Shown: piece after piece, positions 15,621-24,618 of the stretch
Layout of the letters: each line of letters begins with the position of its first letter
How positions within the stretch are numbered: the first letter of the stretch is position 1
Source: Leptospiraceae bacterium
Lineage (GTDB): Bacteria; Spirochaetota; Leptospiria; Leptospirales; Leptospiraceae
Assembly (NCBI GenBank): GCA_024233865.1
Contig: JACKPA010000013.1
Location: 1 to 64,000 of the forward strand
Direction: 5' to 3'
DNA length: 64,000 nt
Translations under genes and position numbers: made by a program
Notes under the pieces: model-generated
The model's database searches: none
Seen by the model: the letters and a program-made list of their open reading frames with translations, nothing else
What the model was told of the DNA's origin: nothing

Positions 15621-17288
15621 ATGAAACTAATTCATACCTCGGGGAAAGAATTACAAATCGAAAATGCAGATATAATCGGACGAAAAGAAGGGAAACATAC
15701 AACTTTTTTTAAAAAATTTGATTCTGTTTCCGGAATACATGGAACTTTTTACCATAAAAACAAAACCTGGTTTTATAAAGATTTAGGCTCTACAAACGGG
15801 TCTTCTCTAAATGGAACTAAAATCGAGCCATATAAGGGTGTAAAAATTTCCAATGGAGATAAGATTAGGATTTCGGAAGAACTTTTTACAGTTGCGCTAG
15901 AATCCTTGTCAATCAAGCATCTCCAAACTCCTCAAACAAAAACAGTCGAAAGTGGAAGCAAAGCGAACTCTCAAGACACTACCGTTGTAAGCACCACAAA
16001 TACACAGCAAAAAACGGAGCTAATTTCTTCTTTTTATAAAGGAAAGCAGAAGTTTTTAGAAAATAAGAATTTTATTAAGTTTTATCCGGCTATTGTTCTG
16101 TTTGTGGTTGTTGCTATTGGGATTGTAGGAATCATTCTTATGTCTACCGGTTCTTTGTTTAAGCCCAAAAAGTCGACTGAATTAAATGAAATTTTAAACA
16201 AACCCTCTTTTCCTAAAAAGCAAGACGAAACAAATCCGGTAGCAATAACAAATAACCAATCTATCGAACTCATAGAATCGTCTTCCAAAGAATTGAAATC
16301 CAAAGATCAAAATTATAACGTAAACAATCTAATAGACAATGATCTTGCAACTTGCTGGAAAGAATCGGAGCCGGGAGCCGGAGAAGGTCAGTGGTTAGAG
16401 TTTCAATTTAAAAACACAATAAATATTGATAAAATCAGAATTGCCAATGGATTTCAAAAGGACAACGAATTGTTCATTCAAAACAACCGTTTGAAAACAA
16501 TTTATGTATGTGTAAATAGTTATGAAACCTGTAAGCAGTTCTCCCTAAAAGATACCCAGGGTTGGGAAGAATTTAAATTAAATGAGCAAAACGTGACTCG
16601 ATTGAAGTTGATCATAGATTCCGTTTACAACGGTGCAAAATGGGATGATACCACAATTAGTGAAATAGCTTTTGTAACCGAAAATAAAGTTTCTATGCCC
16701 AAACAACTTTCCAAAAAAGCATTTGTAAACGTAAAAACCAACTTGCTTCTAAGAAAAGAGCCTAAAAAAAATGCTCCAAAAGTTACAACCATGCCAAATG
16801 GAGCAGAAGTAGAAGTTATCAATGATAATGGTCCCCAAGACATATTAGAGAAAAAAAAATCCAAATGGTACAAAGTTCGATATGAGGGTGAAGAAGGTTG
16901 GGTATTCGGAAGCTATTTGGAGTTTTCCAAAGAAAGTAAAAAAGAAGCCCTTAATGAAGACAAAAAAATCCTATCCAAAATAAAAGATGATGCAAAAAAA
17001 CTAAAAATCGCTCTGAAACTATACAAAAAAAAGTTTAAAGCATATCCAACTAAAAAACAAGGTTTATCAGCTTTGGTTGAAAAGCCGGAAAAGGGAGCAC
17101 CTGAAAATTGGGAACCGGTTATAGAAGATAAATCTGCTCTTTCTGATCCATGGGGTAATTCTTACAAATTAAAACTCGTTAAAAAGAAAAAACCAATGAT
17201 TTTAACTTACGGTAGAGACAAAAAAAAGGGTGGCAAAGGTATGGACTCAGATTTTAACATATTGAATAAAGATGAATATCCGGAGTAA
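15621..17288 (+). CDS. FHA-TM-discoidin-like-SH3-pseudopilin (GspG-like) fusion protein
   Basis: A 555-aa multidomain protein. Residues 1-90 are an FHA domain (IGRKEGKH, SGIHGTFY, DLGSTNGSSLNG) close to that of the preceding gene. One membrane segment follows (about 150-175, AIVLFVVVAIGIVGIILMS). The outer part has a discoidin/NADase-type glycan-binding-like domain (NNLIDNDLATCWKE, GQWLEFQFKNTINIDKIRI, about 235-350), a bacterial SH3 domain (TNLLLRKEPKKNAPKV, GWVFGSYLEF, about 365-430), and a C-terminal region like the type II secretion pseudopilin GspG (KQGLSALVEKP, SDPWGNSYKLKL, about 450-545). The pseudopilin N-terminal methylation helix is absent. The order suggests cytoplasmic phosphothreonine sensing tied to an outer wall- or glycan-binding part. 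It overlaps the ClC gene by 17 bp. Confidence 0.75.
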   Translation: MKLIHTSGKELQIENADIIGRKEGKHTTFFKKFDSVSGIHGTFYHKNKTWFYKDLGSTNGSSLNGTKIEPYKGVKISNGDKIRISEELFTVALESLSIKHLQTPQTKTVESGSKANSQDTTVVSTTNTQQKTELISSFYKGKQKFLENKNFIKFYPAIVLFVVVAIGIVGIILMSTGSLFKPKKSTELNEILNKPSFPKKQDETNPVAITNNQSIELIESSSKELKSKDQNYNVNNLIDNDLATCWKESEPGAGEGQWLEFQFKNTINIDKIRIANGFQKDNELFIQNNRLKTIYVCVNSYETCKQFSLKDTQGWEEFKLNEQNVTRLKLIIDSVYNGAKWDDTTISEIAFVTENKVSMPKQLSKKAFVNVKTNLLLRKEPKKNAPKVTTMPNGAEVEVINDNGPQDILEKKKSKWYKVRYEGEEGWVFGSYLEFSKESKKEALNEDKKILSKIKDDAKKLKIALKLYKKKFKAYPTKKQGLSALVEKPEKGAPENWEPVIEDKSALSDPWGNSYKLKLVKKKKPMILTYGRDKKKGGKGMDSDFNILNKDEYPE

Positions 17289-19104
17289 AGTTTCTCCCTA
17301 CTGGGTTAGGCTACGTAAGTGGATTGGTATTAGAGGCTCTAAGTCTCTATATTTATATTCTATGCTTATTGGTATGCTAGCGGGTGTGGGTTCTTATGGG
17401 TTTGCTTATTCCTTGGCGGTAGCTGAACATTTTTCTTTTGAAGTGTTGGCAGGCTACCATGTGCCTCATCCTGCCGGTGAGCTACGGTATTCTTCCGGGC
17501 ATGCCAGCGAATTAAATCGTTTCATTTTGTTTATTCTTCCTATTATTGGTGGATTGATAACAGGAAGTGTGATTCACTTTTTTTGCAAAGAAGCTAGTGG
17601 AACAGGAACAGATGAAATGGTGAAATCTTTCCATTATAACGAGGGAAAGATGAGTTTAAGAGCACCTATATTCAAAACAATTGCTACTATTTTTACACTT
17701 GCTTCCGGTGGAAGTGCCGGGAAAGAAGGTCCTACTTCTCAAATCGGTGCCGGTGTTGGCGCTGTCATAGGAAAAATAATTGGAGTAGGAGCAAGAGCGA
17801 GAAGATCCTTGCTTTTGGCAGGAACTGCTGGAGGGTTGGGGGCTATTTTTAGGGCACCTTTTGGTGGTGCAATGACAGCCGTAGAGATTATCTACAAAGA
17901 AGACATCGAAAGTGATTCCATGATCCCTTGTATTATCTCTTCCGTAACAGCCTACTTGGTTTTTACCGGAATTGCCGGTTCGGGCTCTGTTTTTCATGTA
18001 GGAGGTGACATTTCTTTAAAGCACTACAATGAGTTATTTTTGTATTTTATTTTGGGGTTACTCTGCTTTTCTGTTGGTTTTGTGTTTGTAAAAGCTTTTA
18101 ATTTTGTGGAAAATATTTTTAAAAAAATTCCGGTTCATCCTATTATTAAACCGGCCATGGGTGGTTTTGTCGTTGGCTCGATAGGGTATTTTTTTCCGGA
18201 AATTATTGGTTCCGGTTTCGGACTCTTGCAAGAAAGCATCAATGGGAAAAGCCTTTCCGAACACTCCGGCCTACTTTATGTTTCTTATTTGTATCTACTG
18301 ATAGCCTTTTTAAAAATTATCACAACATCTTTTACAATTGGCTCTGGTGGGTCCGGTGGAGTGTTTGGACCTTCTTTGTTTATCGGTGGGATGCTCGGAG
18401 GGTTTATAGGAACTTTAGCCAAATACTACTTTCCGGAATATGAATTCACAGTTCCTCCGTTTATACTGGTAGGTATGGGTTCTTTTTTTGCCGGAATAGC
18501 GAGAGCCCCTATTGCCGGAATGATAATGGTTTGTGATATGATCGGTAGTTATAAGCTACTGCCTCAACTTATGATCGTTTCTGTGCTTTCCTTTGTTTTG
18601 TCTCATAGATGGTCTATTTATAAAAGCCAGGTGGAAAATAGGTTTAAATCTCCCGCTCATGAATGGGACATGAACCAGGACATAATGGATCGACTTACCA
18701 TCGGAGAGCATTTTAGTGAATTTCCTCAAAGGGCAATTGTACCTGGAAATATGCTATTTACGGACTTAGTGGATTCTGCCCCTGATTTACAAGAAAGCGA
18801 TTATATTGTTATCAATTCCGATGGAAGTTATTATGGAACAGTATCCGTTAGAAAAAGTAATCTAAAAAATGACATTAGGGAATTTGTAAAATTTTTGATT
18901 ACAGTAGAGGATATTTCCATTCACATTCCATGTATAACAACGACAGAAAGTTTAGGGAAGGCTCTCAAAATTCTGTTAGACAATGATTTGGATAAAGTAG
19001 CGGTTCTAAAAGAGAATAAGGTAATTGGTTATTTAGGTTATGTTGAGCTTTTAAGTGCATATCACAAAGAAATTATTACACATTCAACTGTAAAAAGGAA
19101 TTAA
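17272..19104 (+). CDS. ClC family chloride channel/antiporter with CBS region
   Basis: A 610-aa ClC protein. Signature motifs are GTGTDEMV (first selectivity region), GKEGPTSQIG (the GREGP-type motif keeping the gating Glu), and GSGGSGGVFGPSLFIGG (GxFxP). About ten hydrophobic helices span residues 20-445. The C-terminal 150 residues form a soluble part whose end (CITTTESLGKALKILLDNDLDKVAVL) looks like a CBS domain. The gene overlaps its upstream neighbour by 17 bp, so the three genes from 14302 are probably one transcript. The gating Glu fits either a Cl-/H+ antiporter or a channel. Confidence 0.9.
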   Translation: MNIRSKVSPYWVRLRKWIGIRGSKSLYLYSMLIGMLAGVGSYGFAYSLAVAEHFSFEVLAGYHVPHPAGELRYSSGHASELNRFILFILPIIGGLITGSVIHFFCKEASGTGTDEMVKSFHYNEGKMSLRAPIFKTIATIFTLASGGSAGKEGPTSQIGAGVGAVIGKIIGVGARARRSLLLAGTAGGLGAIFRAPFGGAMTAVEIIYKEDIESDSMIPCIISSVTAYLVFTGIAGSGSVFHVGGDISLKHYNELFLYFILGLLCFSVGFVFVKAFNFVENIFKKIPVHPIIKPAMGGFVVGSIGYFFPEIIGSGFGLLQESINGKSLSEHSGLLYVSYLYLLIAFLKIITTSFTIGSGGSGGVFGPSLFIGGMLGGFIGTLAKYYFPEYEFTVPPFILVGMGSFFAGIARAPIAGMIMVCDMIGSYKLLPQLMIVSVLSFVLSHRWSIYKSQVENRFKSPAHEWDMNQDIMDRLTIGEHFSEFPQRAIVPGNMLFTDLVDSAPDLQESDYIVINSDGSYYGTVSVRKSNLKNDIREFVKFLITVEDISIHIPCITTTESLGKALKILLDNDLDKVAVLKENKVIGYLGYVELLSAYHKEIITHSTVKRN

Positions 19105-19106
19105 TT

Positions 19107-19130
19107 CTAATACAAAAGGATTAGTTTTTT
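19107..19130 (+). terminator. Possible weak terminator after ClC gene
   Basis: CTAAT and ATTAG form a 5-bp stem around an 8-nt loop and are followed by six T residues, 3 bp after the ClC stop. The stem is short, so this is tentative. Confidence 0.35.
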
Positions 19131-19204
19131 AAAGTTTTAGGTGTATTTTTTCTTTTTTTGTTGTAGTCTAATTTCTCATATTTAATAAAAGCTGGGAGAA
19201 AAAA

Positions 19205-19366
19205 GTGACAGCAAGAGAGTTGATACAGAAATTGGAGTATGAAATCGAATCTAATGGACACTCAGATATTGAAGTGAGGGTTAATGATAGAGAAGTTGGA
19301 ACCGTTAAATATGAGATAGAGTATGGAACTGATATACAGTTTATAGTAAATATACAATCAAAATAA
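19205..19366 (+). CDS. Small hypothetical protein (53 aa)
   Basis: A short ORF starting with GTG at 19205, preceded by a good ribosome binding site (GGGAG, 7 nt upstream). It encodes TARELIQKLEYEIESNGHSD and then IEVRVNDREVGTVKYEIEYG, a soluble, acidic peptide with an alpha-beta pattern resembling short TVxELIxxLE proteins of phages and plasmids. A strong hairpin terminator follows 28 bp after the stop, so this is probably an independent small gene. No function recognised. Confidence 0.55.
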   Translation: MTARELIQKLEYEIESNGHSDIEVRVNDREVGTVKYEIEYGTDIQFIVNIQSK

Positions 19367-19393
19367 TCTTTTATGTTCAAATACATTTTCTAA

Positions 19394-19423
19394 AGGCGAA
19401 ATACCCTTATTTCGCCTCTTTTT
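19394..19423 (+). terminator. Rho-independent terminator
   Basis: Perfect 10-bp stem AGGCGAAATA / TATTTCGCCT with a CCCT loop, followed by CTTTTT. It closes the small ORF at 19205-19366 and probably the transcript from the FHA-ClC operon. Confidence 0.8.
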
Positions 19424-19452
19424 AAAATCATTCAAATTAATTCTATTATATT

Positions 19453-19748
19453 TCAGCAATTATCGGCATTAAATTATTTCTACCTATCCCCATCAAGCTG
19501 TTCTTTTGCACCAAGCTTGATCTATCCCTTTCCTGACAGGAAAGGGAGCATAATATCCATTTCTTAACAAAAAGGACGAAATATTTAAGAAAATTTTATA
19601 GATTTAGGTAAACAAAATAAAACCTACTATAACTTTCGCTCCCTTTCCTGCGGTTTCCCAAGCATGCGAACCAGGAAAGGGAGAAGATAGGTATTTGAAT
19701 TAAAAAAGCTATATTTTTAGTTAAAAAATTGTTACCGATAATTGCTGA
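19453..19748. repeat. 296-bp inverted-repeat element (MITE-like)
   Basis: The ends are perfect 14-bp inverted repeats, TCAGCAATTATCGG (19453-19466) and CCGATAATTGCTGA (19735-19748). A nested pair TACCTATC (19481-19488) / GATAGGTA (19686-19693) follows. Inside are two hairpins: a 9-bp stem CCCTTTCCT/AGGAAAGGG at 19526-19546, and a 12-bp stem CTCCCTTTCCTG/CAGGAAAGGGAG at 19639-19683. There is no coding capacity. The left 34 bases recur inverted at 4581-4614. The layout fits a small non-autonomous repeat element. This accounts for most of the gap 19424-19842. Confidence 0.6.
19456..19489 (-). repeat. 34-bp inverted repeat, copy 2
   Basis: Exact reverse complement of 4581-4614 and part of the left end of the 296-bp element. 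Confidence 0.8.
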
Positions 19749-19842
19749 TTATATTTTATAATATGATTGACTTCGTATTATAGCTATCATTTTGCTTATA
19801 ATAATGTTTTTTGTATGGTATTGAAATTTAGATAGTGAATCA

Positions 19843-21126
19843 TTGGACAAAACGAAAATGAAACCAGAAAAGAGTACTCAAAAATTATATAGAACGCTTG
19901 AACCAATCATGATTGTAGAAGATACAATTGCAAACCAGATTATTTTAAAAGATTTGGCTTCCGTATTTGGCTTGGAATGTGTTGTTGCAGAAAATGGAAA
20001 AGTAGCTCTAGATAAAATTGACGAAGGGAATTATTCTATATATATTGTAGACCTGATGATGCCAGTAATGGATGGGAGAACGTTTATTAGAGAACTAAAA
20101 AAAATCCAACCGGATTCTGTTATTTTGGTTCAAACTGCTCTTGATTCTGCTTCGACAATCATAGATGTGATGAAATTAGGAGTTTTTGACTATATCATCA
20201 AACCAATTGATCCACAGGCATTTTTAAATACGCTTCAGAAATGTCTCGATTATAGCAATTTAAAACAAATGGAAAAAAGTATTACTATGAAAGCCGGTCT
20301 GCGTCTGAGGAGTCAGATCGAATGGTTAAATTACAAAGACCTAAAACGCACCATGGCTGATGATTCCGTTGAAACTATGTCTATCAAAAATTTAAAAGAT
20401 TCTTTGAGCCAAGGGACTGGAATTGGTGCTTTGGTGACATTGATAGACTTGATGGTTGCTACAATGAAAGAAACCGAATCTGGCGAAGAGTATATTGTAA
20501 AAAAGAATTTGGTGGATATGATAAGCCAAAATACTGCCGCTGTGAACAATATGATAGAAGGTATCATCAATATCTCCAACATTTTGCAGCAGGACTTCCC
20601 TTTGGAAACCAAACATGCGAGTGAAATTATAAATAGCATACCAAATACTCTAAAAAAAATTGTCCCCTACCTTTCTAAAAAAAATCTTAAAATCACATAC
20701 CCGGAAATAAAAACAAACTGTATCATTAAGGTAAACGTGGAAAAAATTTCCGACATAATCCATGAGTTGGTACTCAATGCATATAAATACTCTCCCCAAA
20801 ACTCATCCATAAACGTTATAACCTATATGAAAGAAGCTTATTTTTGCATATCTATCAAAAACGATATTATGGAAAAACCTTATGGTGGTGTTCCCAAAGA
20901 ATATGAAAAAGTTGTCATTGAACCGTTTTTTCGGTTGCTACCACCGGATGAAACCGTTTCCTCCATAGAAAAATTTCCTATGGGTTTGGGTTTAACGGTA
21001 GTTGACTATGTTGTGAGGAAACATTCAGGACTATTTTTTATCCATAATATATTGGATTATACGGGAAGTGGTTCTCGAACCTGCGTTTTATCAGAAATTT
21101 TTCTTCCGGTTGAATCGATTTTATAA
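19843..21126 (+). CDS. Response regulator-HATPase hybrid without an obvious phosphoacceptor His
   Basis: A 427-aa protein. Residues 20-140 are a receiver domain: IMIVEDTIANQ (acidic pocket), YIVDLMMPVMDG (phosphoacceptor Asp), VQTALDS (Thr) and YIIKPID (Lys). A helical linker follows, then a HATPase_c domain from about residue 290 with N-box ELVLNAYKYSP and G-box PMGLGLTVVDY. The helical region has no H-E-x-x-x-P dimerisation motif, so it may act as an ATP-binding regulator or use a non-standard kinase site. The frame opens at TTG 19843; ATG 19858 (MKPEKSTQKLYRTLEP) is an equally plausible start. It lies alone, after the repeat element. Confidence 0.8.
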   Translation: MDKTKMKPEKSTQKLYRTLEPIMIVEDTIANQIILKDLASVFGLECVVAENGKVALDKIDEGNYSIYIVDLMMPVMDGRTFIRELKKIQPDSVILVQTALDSASTIIDVMKLGVFDYIIKPIDPQAFLNTLQKCLDYSNLKQMEKSITMKAGLRLRSQIEWLNYKDLKRTMADDSVETMSIKNLKDSLSQGTGIGALVTLIDLMVATMKETESGEEYIVKKNLVDMISQNTAAVNNMIEGIINISNILQQDFPLETKHASEIINSIPNTLKKIVPYLSKKNLKITYPEIKTNCIIKVNVEKISDIIHELVLNAYKYSPQNSSINVITYMKEAYFCISIKNDIMEKPYGGVPKEYEKVVIEPFFRLLPPDETVSSIEKFPMGLGLTVVDYVVRKHSGLFFIHNILDYTGSGSRTCVLSEIFLPVESIL

Positions 21127-21147
21127 GAAATAGCTGATATCGGCGTT

Positions 21148-21558
21148 CTATCTTTTTTGTGACCACTGTACCAAAAGAGCAGCGAGAACGTTCAAAAAGA
21201 AAAGTATTTTGATGTAAATCCCTATTTTTACGGGGCGGGGGTGAGTTTTAAAACCAGAGATAAAGGAATGTACAATCAGCAAAAAGAGAGCAGTTTCCAA
21301 GACAATAAGCATGGAAATAATTTCAGGACTTTGAATTCCATACAGAAAAACCTGTAAAGCTGGTAAAAACCCCAAAAAAGATATATAGCCACCATGAGCG
21401 ATCCAGCTCAATACAATAATCTTGCCTTCGTTTCCGGAAATTCGATATAGAGAAGCAACTCCACCAACTATCAATTGGTGGAACAAACCCCAGCACCCCA
21501 AAAGGGTTCCTATAACAATGATCATAGTTTCATAAAATTTTAATTCAAATAAACTCAT
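21148..21558 (-). CDS. Small integral membrane protein
   Basis: A 136-aa hydrophobic protein with about four membrane helices (for example TMIIVIGTLLGCWGLFHQLI, IISMLIVLETALFLLIV, IYIKILFFLNVLAALLV). No family recognised. It starts 21 bp after the universal stress protein gene on the same strand and is probably the last gene of the minus-strand group from 26280, possibly working with the Usp protein at the membrane. Confidence 0.7.
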   Translation of the reverse strand: MSLFELKFYETMIIVIGTLLGCWGLFHQLIVGGVASLYRISGNEGKIIVLSWIAHGGYISFLGFLPALQVFLYGIQSPEIISMLIVLETALFLLIVHSFISGFKTHPRPVKIGIYIKILFFLNVLAALLVQWSQKR

Positions 21559-21579
21559 TTTAATTCATTAAACCAAAAT

Positions 21580-22014
21580 TCATGGAAGGCAAAATACTGG
21601 GATGGAAGTGGTTCTTATTACTCGCTCTGAGGTTGAGCCAAAAAACAAGGTCTCAATTTTTAAGCTTTGGTGTGGTGAACGAATTTTCATCAAAATTACG
21701 TCTACGTTTAAGTCTTTTGCTACTTTAGTAATTTCCAAAAAAGGGATTCCTTCTACAACCATGGCTTGGCATTGGAATTTTTCTGATATTTCGTTTAGAG
21801 AAGACTCGGTGTTTGTTTTAAGCTCTCTAAAATGCTTTTCTACGTCATTATCGCCTAGTAAACTCAGTGAATCTTTTACTCTAGGATCAATAACGTGTAA
21901 AAGTATAACTTCCAAAGGAGACTTAAAATAACCCTTGGCTGCCTTTATCAAATCTTCTGCCTCTGATGCAAACAGAACAGGCATTAATACGGAAAGACTT
22001 CCTTTTTCATCCAT
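21580..22014 (-). CDS. Universal stress protein (UspA family)
   Basis: A 144-aa single-domain Usp protein. The start LSVLMPVLFASEAEDLIKAA, the central VILLHVIDPRVKDSL, VEGIPFLEITKVAKDLNVDVILM and the end FFGSTSERVIRTTSIPVFCLP fit the family fold. The ATP-binding G-x-x-G-(x)9-G-S/T motif is only partly kept (the loop reads RSPHQSLKIETLFFGST), so it may be a non-ATP-binding type. It lies between a GlcD-like oxidase and a small membrane protein, all on the minus strand. Confidence 0.8.
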   Translation of the reverse strand: MDEKGSLSVLMPVLFASEAEDLIKAAKGYFKSPLEVILLHVIDPRVKDSLSLLGDNDVEKHFRELKTNTESSLNEISEKFQCQAMVVEGIPFLEITKVAKDLNVDVILMKIRSPHQSLKIETLFFGSTSERVIRTTSIPVFCLP

Positions 22015-22062
22015 AATAATGACATATTTACAGGGTTGTATTTTGCAACTAAAATTTATATA

Positions 22063-23460
22063 TTAAAGAATTTTACCTGGATTTAAGATTTTTCCGGGAT
22101 CAAATACATTTTTAATATCCCTCATATAGTCAATCTCCAACCCGGAACGAGAATAACCCAAGAAATCTTTTTTTAGCAATCCGATTCCATGCTCCGCGCT
22201 GATTGAGCCTTTGTGTGAACGAATTAGCTCAAACATCAAAGGGTCCATTTGTTTGCAGGTATCAAAAAAAACATTATCACCTTGGTTTTGGGGTTTGACT
22301 ATGTTGATGTGAAGGTTTCCATCGCCTATATGACCAAAAAGAGCAATTTCATAACCCTGGTATTTTTGTTCAATGAGTTCTTTCATTTTTTGGATAAAAA
22401 ATTCCATTTCTCGAAGCGGAATGGATATGTCATTTTTATGAACCGTATGGCCAAGGGATAGGCTTTCACTAATTCCTTCTCTGTATTTCCAAAACGTTTC
22501 TTTTTGCCTGGAATTTTGGGAAAGACTTCCATCCAGAATCAATTCCCTTTCGGTAATGTTTTCCAAAATGGAATAAAGCTTCTCCTCGTCCCTTTCCTCC
22601 TTTACCTCAAATTCAAGAAGGGCATAATATTCACTTTTGCTGTGAAAGGGATCGTTTAACCCAAGGTGGGCTTTCACTTTTTCCAAACAAAAGTCCGTAA
22701 AAAACTCAAAAGCCAAGAGAGGCAAAGAAGACCCATGGGTAGTTTTGTAAAGTTCCAGAATATTTTTAAATTCTTTAACCGACACAAGCAAAACGCTAGT
22801 ATTTTTGGGAGGTGTGGTAAGTTTCAAGGTTGCTTCCGTAATAATCCCAAGAGTTCCTTCCGAACCAATAAACAATTGTTTTAAGTCATAGCCGGTATTG
22901 TTTTTTAAAATATTTCCATTGAACTCAAGGATTTCACCTGTTCCAACTACTACGGTCAGTCCTAAAACCCAATTTCGAATCAATCCGTAACGAACAACTC
23001 TAACTCCCCCGGCATTGGTGGCAATGTTTCCGCCAATATGGGAAGAGCCTGTAGCAGCAAAATCAACCGGAAAATAAAATCCCTTTTCTTCCACTGTTTT
23101 GTGGACATTTTTTGTGATCATTCCGGCTTGGACAGAAATTGAGCCAAAAAAAGGATCAAAGTCAATCACTTTGTCCATTTTAGAAAGGGATACAACCATT
23201 TCCCCGTCTTTTGCAACTGCCCCCCCCGCATACCCCGTTCTTCCACCGGAAGGCACTATCTTTAGTTGATTCTGGTATGCATAAGAAACAATTTTGGCGA
23301 CTTCTGCTGTATCTATTGGAAATACAACATAACTCGCTTTTGGCTCAAAAACCTTGGTTCTATCCAAGCCATAAGAATCAAACAATGATTTGTCCGTATT
23401 TTCTTTAGATAAAACCCTTTCTGAGTCAAGTATAGATATTAGTTCATTTTTTATTTTCAA
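22063..23460 (-). CDS. FAD-linked oxidase, GlcD/D-lactate dehydrogenase type
   Basis: A 465-aa FAD-binding oxidoreductase. The N-terminal PCMH-type FAD domain is marked by VPSGGRTGYAGGAV (about residues 74-87), ATGSSHIGGNIATNAGGVRV and YGLIRNWVLGLTVV. The C-terminal cap domain (FAD-oxidase_C) ends with FGHIGDGNLHINI and SAEHGIGLLKK, typical of glycolate oxidase subunit GlcD and D-lactate or D-2-hydroxyacid dehydrogenases. It oxidises an alpha-hydroxy acid to the keto acid; the exact substrate cannot be read from sequence. It overlaps the upstream kinase gene by 4 bp (ATGA), implying translational coupling. No GlcE/GlcF partner is in the window. Confidence 0.88.
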   Translation of the reverse strand: MKIKNELISILDSERVLSKENTDKSLFDSYGLDRTKVFEPKASYVVFPIDTAEVAKIVSYAYQNQLKIVPSGGRTGYAGGAVAKDGEMVVSLSKMDKVIDFDPFFGSISVQAGMITKNVHKTVEEKGFYFPVDFAATGSSHIGGNIATNAGGVRVVRYGLIRNWVLGLTVVVGTGEILEFNGNILKNNTGYDLKQLFIGSEGTLGIITEATLKLTTPPKNTSVLLVSVKEFKNILELYKTTHGSSLPLLAFEFFTDFCLEKVKAHLGLNDPFHSKSEYYALLEFEVKEERDEEKLYSILENITERELILDGSLSQNSRQKETFWKYREGISESLSLGHTVHKNDISIPLREMEFFIQKMKELIEQKYQGYEIALFGHIGDGNLHINIVKPQNQGDNVFFDTCKQMDPLMFELIRSHKGSISAEHGIGLLKKDFLGYSRSGLEIDYMRDIKNVFDPGKILNPGKIL

Positions 23461-24557
23461 GTTACAACTCCCTCGTATAATGGAAATTTCAAAGTAACAA
23501 CCACCTTTTTCTCCGGATCGCTTTCAATGGTAAAACTCCCCTTATGCAAATGAGTTAATTTCTGAGCAATAGCGATTCCAAGTCCCGTACCAGATTGCTC
23601 ATACAATTTGCGATCAAATTGAAGATACGCTCCTATGTTTTTTAACTGAATAGGAGTCATTCCTATTCCCTCATTGGATATCTTTATAACATAAAAATTT
23701 TCTTGTTTTTTAGCTTCAATACGAACTTTGTTTCCAAGTTTTGAAAACTTCAAAGCATTATCAATAATCTCTTCTAATATTTTACCAAGGTACATAGAAG
23801 AAATATGCAAATTGATGCTTTCACATTCTATTTCAACATCTGAATTTCTTTGATAGTCTGTTGATAACTCTTGAATGATTTCTTCTACTATATATTTTAC
23901 GTCTAAAGAGGCTTCTTCTGTTAAGACTTGTTTTTCCGATTCATTGCTTGATATAATTTCTAACTTTGCAAAAAACAAAAATTTTTCGATTAATTTATGA
24001 AGTCGTTTGGCAGAAGTTCGAATATGATGGTGCATTTCAATCAAGTCTTCTTTTTCCAAAAGGTCTATTTTACTTAAGATTATATCTGTCATGCCAATGA
24101 TTACGTTTAAAGGTGTTCTGAATTCGTGTGGAAGGGATAGTGTAATGCTGCTTCTTAAATCTTTTAATAACTTTTTGGATTGAGCATCTATTTCATCTTT
24201 TCGTTTTAATCTTAGTTTGACGATTCGAATAAGTTCTTCAATATCAAACGGCTTTGTTATAAAATCCTCAGCTCCTAAATTCATCGCCTTTCGCAAATCG
24301 GACGGTTCGGATTTTGCCGTTAAAAAGATAACGGGTATGGTTGAGGTCAATGGTTCTTGTCTCAAAGCCTCTAAAACCTCGTATCCGTCTTTTTTAGGGA
24401 GCATAATATCGGATATAATCAAATCAGGTATTTTTTCTTTCGCAATCTGAATTCCTTCTATCCCGTCATTGGCATTATAAATTACGTATTCATCCAGTAT
24501 ATCAATGATATTCTCTCTAATAAAGGGGTCATCTTCTATCACCAATATTTTTTTCAT
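23457..24557 (-). CDS. Response regulator-histidine kinase hybrid
   Basis: A 366-aa soluble protein. The N-terminal receiver domain has ILVIEDDPFIRE, LIISDIMLPKKDG (Asp about 52), VIFLTAKS and DFITKPFDIEEL. HisKA at about residue 140 has SLPHEFRTPLNVIIG with the phosphoacceptor His, and HATPase_c has EIIDNALKFSK, NEGIGMT and QSGTGLGIAIAQ. This fits a phosphorelay intermediate receiving phosphate from the membrane kinase just upstream (24619-26280). The stop overlaps the start of the GlcD-like gene. Confidence 0.88.
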   Translation of the reverse strand: MKKILVIEDDPFIRENIIDILDEYVIYNANDGIEGIQIAKEKIPDLIISDIMLPKKDGYEVLEALRQEPLTSTIPVIFLTAKSEPSDLRKAMNLGAEDFITKPFDIEELIRIVKLRLKRKDEIDAQSKKLLKDLRSSITLSLPHEFRTPLNVIIGMTDIILSKIDLLEKEDLIEMHHHIRTSAKRLHKLIEKFLFFAKLEIISSNESEKQVLTEEASLDVKYIVEEIIQELSTDYQRNSDVEIECESINLHISSMYLGKILEEIIDNALKFSKLGNKVRIEAKKQENFYVIKISNEGIGMTPIQLKNIGAYLQFDRKLYEQSGTGLGIAIAQKLTHLHKGSFTIESDPEKKVVVTLKFPLYEGVVT

Positions 24558-24618
24558 TGTAATGTTTATTAGAAATTTACTGACTTAATTGTAAAGCTTT
24601 TGATTTCTTTAGGATGAA

